A stretch of DNA of 64,000 bases from assembly GCF_964340395.1 (NCBI RefSeq), contig NC_135565.1, forward strand, positions 18,808,209-18,872,208, in the 5' to 3' direction. Positions 32,919 through 44,600 of this stretch are shown one piece after another (position 1 is the first letter of the stretch; each line of letters begins with the position of its first letter). The translations under genes were made by a program, and so were the position numbers. Source of the DNA: Glandiceps talaboti. Lineage: Eukaryota; Hemichordata; Enteropneusta; Spengelidae. The notes beneath the pieces are model-generated. The model saw nothing but the letters and a program-made list of their open reading frames with translations. It was not told the origin of the DNA and searched no databases.

Positions 32919-35900
32919 TACATACATACATACTACATACACACATTATTTGACTGAATTGAAAGAAGTATGCATGAATTAACTCGGTCAGGCTTACCTA
33001 AAGTGATTTACTTATAACATTTGCTTGCTTCAATTTAGCTTACAAAAATGCACAAACTGATTGAGTAAAATATACTAGTCAAAGAAGTATAATGTAGTTC
33101 CGTAGATTTGGTTCGCTGCAGTAAATTTCCTGAAACTTGAAAATATATACATGTATTCAAGAACTGATGAAGTGGCCTGACAATTTTATTTGGTTTGTGC
33201 AATCTAGCTCACCAAACATCAAATAAATTATATATGCATGAACTGATGGAGTGGAACCTTTCTTATATAGTTTGCTCACATGTAGCTAGTGAAACTTAAA
33301 ATGAAATATTTATATGAGAAAGCTCACAGAGTGGAAATATTCTGAAACTTGTATATTTGCTTCACTAAAATCTTTATTACACCTCTAAAAAAATATATTG
33401 TGTATGTATACAATATAGGAACTGACGAGTGGAAATTGCTAAAATTCTTTTGCTCATCATAGGCTCTCGTAAACTACCCATGATTACAAAAATGCAAAAA
33501 GTACATGAACTGACAGAGTAAAGAGTAAATGAAATAGTGTGAAATATTTACTTAATTTTATTAAACGCAGACTGTGTGAAATTACAAGGGTACTCGGTTT
33601 GAATGTTGACTACTTGTAGTTTAGTAGTCATAAAGTTACCTTAGTGGAATCTAATTTTTGAAGTGACTACCTAGCTTTTGTCCAAATCTCTCAGATGTCA
33701 TCAGTGCAATGATATTATGCCGTTCGGTCAGGTGACCTAGTGGAATCACCTGACTTGTAAATAGGTGGGACTGGGAGGTGGTATCAGTCACGGTCGAGGA
33801 ATGGCTGGTGTTCTCTAATTTTGATGGATTCCAGTGTTTTCATAGGCCAGTACTTGTCTTCTTTGTCCTGGAGCTTTGACTAGTTTAGTGAGAACATTGT
33901 CTATCATTCTACACATACATGATACATAATAAATAATGTAATGTATAGTTCAACTAATCCTTGATATTGTACATCAAGTACATTGTAATATAGTTGTTTC
34001 ATTGGAATAAAGTTGTTCTTTTACTCGGGATCTTAGCTACCAAATGTTACTGAATACAGTGTAGGACATCACAATCCCATAATGCCACAGCCTACAATGT
34101 AACAACTTTCTTCTGAGAAGATTGATTCTTCATTACATCTGAATTCAAATCAGTTGACTTTTTGTCATGGTGTCATCGTGCAGAATTGAGAATTAAACAA
34201 AGTTAATTGGTTACTATTGAAAGGATAGAACAGAGATTGATAGGCAGATTTATAATTTTTCCAAAAGCAAGTTTGCACTAAGCCAGTATTAGTTAGAGTA
34301 AGCTCACCTTTTAGTATAGAAAAATGTGTAGTCAGATGTAGATAAGTCAGGGCATTCCTGTGAAATCAATCAGAAATGGAACCATCAATCTTATTGAAAG
34401 GTAATTTGTAGTGTAATGTGTATGGATTTGAACTCAAATTGCACAAATCCATAGGATTTAACTTGGTTTAAGTGTTTGTAAGAATCAACTATCGGTACAT
34501 TGGACATACAAATGTAGTACATACATGTACCATCGTTTCGGAACTTAAAAAAAATTATCTGTCTTGATAAGTTGATTGACTTCTTAATAAATCAGCAACA
34601 AGGTAGTAGGGAAGTTAACATGACATTGTTCATTGTGTTATCAGTTGATGATCTGTATGTATAGGTAATTAGTACTTGCAGATGTATAAGTTATGTTATC
34701 AGTTCAGTATCAGTTTGGTATCAGTTTTGTATCAGTTCCACATTCAAAAGTAACTACATTTTTGTACATGGAAATAAAGTAAATCTTAGATACACTTAAT
34801 GTAAATATTTACATAGCTCAGCAATTTGGGCAATCATCTGTTGAGATATTCATGTTCAGGTCATAAATATTTTGATAAGTAGGATGGCATGTATTCATGT
34901 TCAGGTCCATATTTTTGACACATTGTGTCTGATACATTTACATTGTATATTCATGTTCAGGTCCAGAATATTTAGACAAGTTGTATAATATGTATTATGT
35001 TCAGATCCTGATTTGACAAGTTATATTGTACATACATGTATGTCATGTATTCATGTTCAGGTCCAGAATATTTAGACAAGTTATATAATATGTATTATGT
35101 TCAGATCCTGATTTGACAAGTTATATTGTACATACATGTATGTCATGTATTCATGTTCAGGTCCAGAATATTTTGATAAGTTATACATATATGTGATGTA
35201 TTCATATTCAGGTCCAAAATGTTTTGATAACTTATATGTAATGTATTCATGTTCAGGTCCAGAATATTTTGATAAGTTGTATGTGATGTATTCATTTTCA
35301 GGTCCAGAATATGGTACCATGTCATCAGCATGGAAGGCAGTCTTTACAGAAGCAGAAAGAAACTGTGACATCCATCTTGACGTCAAAGAACAACTTATGA
35401 CAGACACTCATCAGAAAGTCAAATCATGGCAAAAAGAGAACTATCATAAAAAGATGCTTAGTTTTAAAGAAACTGTTGAAACTGATGAAGGTTTCAAAAA
35501 GGTAAGTGGTCAAGATTTTCTTCCTCTTGCACCAGTATTAATCTTCTTTCTATGGGGGGGGGGGGGGGGGGGGGTTGTTTTAAAAAAAACTATGAGTTGG
35601 AAAAAACAGTTCATCCTGTCATTAGAATGTGAGCTGAAATTATGAATATGAGCTAAGATTATGGATCGGTGTTTTTTTTTTCATGGATGGTTAGTAAGTT
35701 GAATCTATCTCTGATATTTTACTTGGGTACCCCACCAAGGTAGTGATACATGGTATGGAAACCCATGCCAATGTTTACCAAATTTCTCTTAATCTGTAAC
35801 CAGGGTATACCAAACCTTTGAAAAAAACACCATACCAAAGGCATAAAAAAGAAGTATTCACAACTTGCTCTTTTAATTGAATACTTGATGTTACGAAGAC

Positions 35901-38900
35901 TTTATTTTCTCAAATATAAAGTACATGTATACCTTGAAATTGTCCTGAGATTGTATTGCCCAAGGACTTCAAGCCATTCAGAAACAAGTGACTACGAGGC
36001 ATGAACTGGCAATTTGCATAAGTTGCAGATTCCAAACCAGCAACTATTGGACCATCATGATTCCATAATGTTATGTACTGTGATGGAGTTTCATGAGTTG
36101 ATCATAGTGTTTGTAATGGATTTCAGGCACAAAAACCATGGGCTAAGTTACTGGCTAAAGTAACATCAACAAAGAAATCCTACCACAACATGTGTAAATT
36201 AGAGAAGTCAGCTATCAATGGAGAAAACAACGCTAAAGAAGATTCATCACTCTCACCGGACCAGGTATGTAAAACAGTGTTAGTGAATCTCAACCTCATC
36301 CCCTCACCTCCCACCTCGCACCCCCCAGCAAAAATAGACTGATCTAAGTCTGCTTATAATATCTTAGTCAATAAAGTCACATGGTCATTAAATCTCACTG
36401 ACAATTGACATGGACACTATTTAAATCATCATCCTTCCACCTCCTAAAATAGTAAAAATAGACAGGCAGCTGGTTTTTTTGTGAGTACCATCAATAAATT
36501 ACAAAACTACATGAGAAAACAAGCCAACTTACCAGTTATCCAGAGAGCTAGTTTATTAACAGAAAAGATCAGAGAAATGAGAGATCAGCTAATTCACTGT
36601 CAGCAGTTTCAAATCTGAAAATTCTGTCCTAAACATATCAGGAAATGATCTATGTACAGTAAGAATGTGATTCATGTGTCATCTTCTTGAAATAGCTGCC
36701 TGAGGTGTGAAATTAATCCAAGATTGAAATCAAACTGTTTATAAGCTCATCAGTTGTGATTATTATGATTGATTTATCATCTTTCATTCTCCACATTTCA
36801 TACAAATGATTCATGTCAAATATAACAAATTAATTTACCAGTTTACTGATGTTAGAATCTGTAATTCTAGATTTGTTCAGTCATTTTATTGTCATATTGT
36901 ATCACACAATTGTGCGGAATTATGATTTCACTCATGTCAGAATGTCAAATAAGAAGTATTTACTAATTTGTTGCACTGTCACTCAAAATACTCATTGATA
37001 ACGAAAAAGATATTTTTGTTTGAAATTCTTAATTGTAAGTTTCACACCTTGAAAATTTTGCACCTGAAAATATTTTGACGGCGAATCAAGAAAATATTTT
37101 TTAGCTACTGAAATTTTTATATGAATTTTGTTGTATGTTACAATGTTACAATCATGATATTTATTAAATTGACAACTTTATTAAAATGTGTCATTTATTA
37201 TTTTAAATGTACACATGTATAACTGCAACATATATGTAGAATATTATTTGAATGTCAGCCATAACAATGTGATGATTCATAAGAGTATGATATATAAAGT
37301 GAATGCTACTTTTACCAGAATGTATTGCGTGATAATAAAGTAATGTGAATGTATCGCATGATTGTAACCTAATTTGAATGTGTAGCATGATTTTACAGCA
37401 ATGTAATCAGGCTTGCTACATTATCGTAACTTTACCTGATTTGTTACATTATTAACATGCATTTATCCATGATTGTTATTGAAGTGTTGTAACTTTATCC
37501 CAACTTGATACATTGTTGCAACTTTCCCCCTCAAACTTGTTACAATGTTGCAACTTTACTTTGAACATGTTACATTCTTAATTAATGCTTCAGTCGTAAC
37601 TTGTTGCAATATTGTTACTTTTACACAAACTGTTAATGTTGTAACATTATGGAATTGTTACAGTGTTGCTAAACGTCTGAATTGTTTTTCCTTTTTCCTT
37701 CAAACTTGTTACAATGTTGCAGCTTTACTTTGAACATGTTACATTCTTAATGCTTCTGTTGCAAAAGTGTAACTTTATTCAAACTGTTTCAATGTTGTAA
37801 TGTTAACCTCCCTGTTTTATCTAATCTTGTTGCAGTGTTGCAACTTAATCTTAACTTGTTACAATGTTGTAACTTTATCTCGAATTGTTACAATGTGGTA
37901 ACTTTGTAGCTAATAATACAGTACCTGTATAGGATACATGTATGAAACTCACCCATGCAAAGCAGCACGTTAATTGACTGTAATTGCTGAATATCACTCA
38001 CCAAAATTAGCACACCTCTTGAGCATCATTACCAACCTGTCCAAAATAGTATATATTTTGACTATCTCCTATAAATACCTACAGAATTCTTCTGACGACG
38101 CGAATGCCAGAAATGATAAACTTGTAAGTATGTTACAATAAAGTTGTTGCAAGTTTGAAAAGTCCATCAGTGTAAAAAAAAATCACCCTCAGAATGTAAT
38201 ACTTGTAGTGTACATGTACTGTAACAAAAGTAAGTAAATTTGGGTATAGAATTCCATCCATTTCCTTCCCATCCATTCTGTGTTTCCAGGGTATACTGTC
38301 ATGGTGGTTGTAGTGTAGTGTAGTGTAGTGTAGTGTTGTGTTGTGTGACTTGTGACCGTATATGTTCATACATCTATTGTATATGGTGTAATAATGATGT
38401 TGTGAACACAGATTTGCAGTGGGAAAAGGTTCAGGTTTAAGTTTGTTTTGAAGAGTTTGTTTTCTGCTATATTGGTGTATCATGGTTAAAATCAGCTCTC
38501 ATAGCAGAAGTACAGTGTTTAATACATTGCAAAGTTATACTTGTAATGGCATTGCTCAACCAGGGATGTAGATACAGGCCGGTAGCTAGCAAAAACAACT
38601 GGCTACTCCACAATTTCTTGCTGGCTACTTTTACAGGAATCTGTGTTTAAAAAAACTTTGTTTCAACCACTATATATTCATTGTAGGGCAGATTCATGGT
38701 TCTTCCGTATATATATTACTGCCTACTTTTCCTATTGTACCATCTTATTTTAAAATTAGCTATATCCCTGTCTCTAGCAATTGACAAATATGGTTGTATC
38801 CATTCACAAATAAAGATTGAATGTTGGGTAGTATCGTGCAGTCATTTTGCTTTGCTTTTGTGGTGATATATGTTGTTTTTTATAAATCAGCAAGTCTGAG

Positions 38901-41900
38901 TGATCCAGTCACCTCAAGATTTACTACAGCTCAGGCTTTGTTTTTGGTTGAGACACAGAACATCTGAAAGTGGCAGGTTGCTCAGGCCAATTAAACTACT
39001 GTACCTTCAGTTCATATACATTTTGTAACTGTATTCACATACAATCCTTGCACTATTTGTCTAGAAATGCTGTTGATCAGAATGTTGTTTTATCAGTAAT
39101 AGTCAATTTAAACTGGTTCTGTAGGTGCCAAAAAGTTGTCTCCGTACCACAATATCAAGTAGACATATATTGATACAAAATAACATTAGGCATCTCTAAT
39201 GTAAGTTCATGCCATGTTCTTATCAGTTTGTTTACATCTGTGAAAGTTAGTCATATTGCAATATACAATATGTCTAACTTTCACTGACATAAACAAACTG
39301 ATAAAAACATAGCATGCATCTACATATGAGGCACTCACTGTTGATTTTGTATCAATGTTGATCGTGTGACAAGGAGAAGACTTCAAGGCACTTTCAAAGC
39401 CATTTTTAATCGTCCACCACTGATAAAACTATGTTCTGATCAACAACATTTCTACATGTAGACAACAGGTGTAAAGGTAATAATACTAATAGCGAATACA
39501 GAGTTCTGAGTATGAATTAAAGAGATACAACTCTATGGTTAACGTTCTGAAACTAACATTATGATTTACTGAAAACTTCCTGACATTGACTGCACAGATT
39601 ATTTTTATCATGGGTTCAGACGAAAGGTTGATAATATTTACAACTGTCACGTTTCACAGAATTTTTATCAAGGTTTTTCTTCACAATTATAATGAAATGT
39701 TTACGAAACTGGGAATGACATCAAACTTTTGTTCTTTCTGAACATAGTCATATAGTTGAAACTTTACTAGATGTTAATGTAATTTCAAGAAGGCCAGTTC
39801 AGTAAGCATGTATTACGTCATATTGGCCTAAGAAATATAAGTTATAGGTCTCCAATATGTACTTACATGTAATTGTAAATAAGCTGATTGAAGCAAGAAT
39901 TGTGACAACATCATCTACATTCAACTATATGTATGTATCCCAACAAATACAATTGTAATCTGTCATAGAGCCTGCCTACCGTGTTTTCCCTGTAACACCC
40001 ACCTACATGTACATATATCCCCAATATACACGTTATAACGCTATGTTATCCTGTAAAACCCACCTACATGTACACATATCCCAATACACACATACATGTA
40101 TGTCATTATGCCGTGTTATCCTGTAATACCTACATACATATTCCTGGTGTTTATAGTGTGCATACTCATAATGCCACATTCACTGCTTAAGTCCACTGTT
40201 AGATAACTGGTTTTACAGTGTTTTTTGTTGTTGCACTGCTAGTACTAGTAGTATTTGCGTGTGTTCAAATCTAGTGTTATCCCTAGAAATTTTCCATATC
40301 GTATATATGCACGTTTCCATAGTAACTGGATGGATTCTTGGTATCTATTTCAAGAAAAGCCAGCCTTTCATATTAGAAAGGTATTATAAACGTTAATGTT
40401 CACTTTGTGAGTTTAGCTGGCAGCCTTGACATTGCTCTTCACTCTTCAGATTTGAAATGGAAGACGGCATCTGTTCAAACAGGCATTTGGTGTGGAATGC
40501 ACACTTTTCAGCACCATAGAAATTGAAGAGAACTGTTGGTTTCGGAGCCTGGAGCATTATACGTTGTATTGCTCATGGAAGAATTGTAGGGAGAGCACTG
40601 ACAGAAAAATTCTAGGGAAAACACTGATTTAGCAATGTTGGCATTTTCAAATGTCTTCTTTTCATGCCTGTAATTTACAAATCTCGGTTTTCTTTTGATA
40701 ATAACAGATAAAGAAACTGCGTGACAAAGTAGAAAAATGTAGACAAGACAAAATAAAGGCTAAAGACAAATATGAAAAGGCTTTAAGTGATCTGACCAAT
40801 TACAACGCACGATACATGGAAGATATGACACAACAATTTAACAAGACTCAAGATTTTGAAGGAAAACGGCTCACTTTCTTTAAAGAAATTCTCTCAGATT
40901 TACACGAAAGACTAGACCTCTCAAGTCAAGCTAAGTAAGTATATTATTATTTTGATTAATAATAATAATAATGTTGGGTTCTTATATAGCGCTTTCCCAC
41001 TCCGTGCTCAAAGCGCTTTACAATTATTACCCCTGGCTCGGATCAGAACAGCACAACAGCCCTTTAGTCTTCCTCAACTCCCCGGGGAGCATACAAGGTG
41101 ATTGTCTATATAAACACAACTTTATGTATATTTTATTGTAAATATTGTTTCATTCCTTAAACTACTATATGTATTTAAAGTGGCCATATGGATGAGAATT
41201 TGGTATTTATTTTGGATTTTTATTTGATAAAACAGCTTTACTATGTTTTTCTACTTGGAAAAATAATGTGAAATAACATCTACCTGAGTTCTATGGATGT
41301 TATATTGTGGTTCTCCACCTAAATAAAATTTGAAATTGCAAATTTTACCGGATTCTCCCTTTCTGTAGGTAGGTAGGTTCCCAAACCTTTTTTGTTAACT
41401 TTCTGTAAAGAGTTCATAATATAATTGTTTGTTTGTTTGGTTTCCTGTATAGGTTTACTCAGGTGTACTCAGATTTCATACAAACAGTTCAGAATGCAGA
41501 TGCAGACAAAGATTTGAAATGGTTTAAGAACACTTATGGTACAGGAATGTCTATGAACTGGCCAGCATTTGAAGTAAGTTACTTTTACTTTGCAGCGTTC
41601 TTACTTGGTGATATGAAGTAAGTTTCCATTTGTAAGTTTTGTTCTAAAAATTCCATTCACAAATCTGCTCCTACATGTATGTTTAAGAAGTTTTAAAAAG
41701 TCAGACTTCACCTTTAACCTTGACCTTCCTCTTCAAGGTCATATTGCAGATTTCACAACTAAAGAAGTTTTTTACTTAAAACTTCATTCACAGGACTAGC
41801 TGTTATTTAATGTCCAAGGAATTTATAGTTGGTGTGTGAGATGACTTAATATGTGATTTGTTATTTATTACTGGTTGGAACTGTGTCTTTAAGTATACAT

Positions 41901-44558
41901 GTAGAAGATGTGTTGTTATGAAAATATATAGGAAACTAAATGAAAATTACTATTAATGTGTGATTTGTCATTTATTAGTGTGTGTGTGTGTGTGGGGGGG
42001 GGGGCTGTGTCTTTAAATTTATAAGACTTGTTATTAAATATTGTAAATGTGTGTAAAATGATTGTTATGATTATTTATTAGTATTGGGTCTATAACAAGT
42101 ATGGAAGACGTTATGAAAATATGTAGGAAACTAACTATTAAAAATGTGTGATTTGTCATTTATTAACGTTGGGGGGGGGGGGGGGCTGTGTCTTTAAATT
42201 TAGAAGACTTGTTATTAAAAATTGTAAATGTGTGTAAAATGATTGTTATGATTATTTATTAGTATTGGGTCTATAACAAGTATGGAAGACGTTATGAAAA
42301 TATGTAGGAAACTAACTTAAAAATGTGTGATTTGTCATTTATTAACGTTGGGGGGGGGGGCTGTGTCTTTAAATTTAGAAGACTTGTTATTAGTAAACAT
42401 CCTAAGAAACAGTGTGCGAAAATGATTGTTGATAGTGCTGTATAGTGTGTTTACTCGTTTACAGTAAACATCTTACGAATGTGTATGAAAATTGCTGTTA
42501 ATGTGATTTGTTAGTTGTTCATGTTTGAGTCTGTCTTTAAACGAAGAAGACTTGTTATGAAAACATTGAAGGGTAGGGTACAGTGTGTGAAAATGACTTA
42601 ATATGTGAGTTACCATTTGTTTTTGGTGAGGGATGTGTCTTTAAATATAGACTTATCATTAAGCGTTGTAGGAACAATGAAAATGACTTAACATGTGATT
42701 TCAACTCATTTGTTATGATAGGAATATTCAGAAGAACTCCATTCTATCAGTAGCAAGAAGAAAAGCAAGGGTAATGTTGGTGGAGGTGATGAAGTGATGT
42801 TGACAAATGCATCCTACAAGGGTACCTCAAATATATCAGCTCCCAGTACTGGAAGCTATGATCCAAACATCAATCAAGTCGTTGATAGGTAGGTCAAAGC
42901 AAATCTGCAATGTCATCACTCTGTGAACTGAGTGACTAAAACCAACAAAGTATGCACACCACCCTGGAGGAGTTTTGCTCAATTGTGAGACAGTTTCCAG
43001 TATCCAAACAGATACAGATACAGATACAGATACAGATACAGATACAGATACAGATACAGATACAGATACAGATACAGATACAGGTACAGGTACAGATACA
43101 GATACAGATACAGATACATATACTACATATACATAATACATATACATATGAATGTAAGTGTCTTGCTGGAGAGAACAGTGCTCAATGCAAATATTAGTAG
43201 CAGAGCATTATAGACTTAATTCAAAAGAATAAGGATGTAATAAGTCATTACTCAGAGTTTCACGCTTCGAGCAATCTTCAGATCACTCGAAGCGTGAAAC
43301 TCTGAGTAACAACTTATTACATCCTTATTCTTTTTAATTAAGTCTAATACACTTGTACGTATACACATATACATATACATAATTATACATACACAGATAC
43401 AGATACAGACACACACTCACTCACTCACTCACTCACTCACTCACTCACTCACTCACTCACTCACTCACTCACTCACAGATACAGATATCAATAGACATAC
43501 AGGTACAGATACAAAGGTTGATGTAAGGGGAGGGGGAGGGGGAGGGGGTTGAAATGTTTGCGGTGTAAGCAACCCTATGATGAATCACTCAGTCTATTAA
43601 AAAAAGACATGATCAAATTTTGTTTCCTCAAACACTTCTTTAAGAAGTTTTCGTTGTATAAGTCTACTTAGGAAATTGAAATAGGTTTAACTTAAAACTA
43701 TAGGCATTTCTAGCTTTCCAGACAGCCATGATGCTAAGAGTTCAGGATATCTCTGTACCAATGTATTATCCTTTCACCCCCCCCCCCCCCCCATTTTTCC
43801 ATGCTACTAACTATCATTTCATTTCCATTTCACTTGCCTCATGTATACCCCTGTGTATATTATATAGAGCTCTATCAGTCAGTAGAGGAGAGGTTGGCCA
43901 AAAAAACTCATTCCGTGGGCAATAACACTAGAATCGTTTAATAACCAATCTGGTCAAGAATGATGTAATATTCAGGGATGTAGCTAAGTTTAAAAGTAGC
44001 TGGTGAAATGTGACAAGAGGGCTGTGATATCCTAGAATGTAGTCTGGATACCAACATGGTGGAGGTGTAAATGTAATGATACTGTATAGGAACTAGACTA
44101 CCTGGAATGAGATTCATTAATCTGATGGAAATGTACTGGTAGAGACAAAGAAATTTTAAAACAAATGCATACAAAAGTAACTGACAAAAATCATTGCAAA
44201 GTAACTGTTTCAATGCCAGCTACCAGCCCTTATCTACATCCCTGATATTACAGTAGATATTTATATTATTGTAGGGCAAGACCAAATCATATAGTAGTTT
44301 GTTTTGTTACTTAGCTATGATAAATTATGATCACAGTTCACTCTGTACACTGACTGCTATGCTTGGATGTGAATTCACTATAACTACATTGCTGTAATGC
44401 ATAGATTATTTTTTTGGTTTCTGCATCCTTAATTTGTTTGGCATATAATAGAAAATGCACAATACTTGGTTTTATTTAGCTGTTGATTTCTAAGCCCTTG
44501 AAGTAGCTTCTGACTTAGCACACTTGTATTTAAAGGATCGTGTATATATGTAAGATCA

Positions 44559-44600
<42 letters not shown>

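Larger units (their letters stand above)
36265..40707 (+). other. PACSIN B intron between exons 3 and 4
   Basis: Contains the 39-nt candidate exon (38085-38123), a degenerate TTGTTACAATGTTGCAACTT repeat field (37400-37905) and a 405-bp foldback (39059-39463). No other coding signal was seen. Confidence 0.6.

Noticed and set aside
32314-32982. Overlapping open frames of 200 aa or more on both strands
   Set aside because: They are translations of the (ACAT)n microsatellite, with period-4 peptide repeats only.
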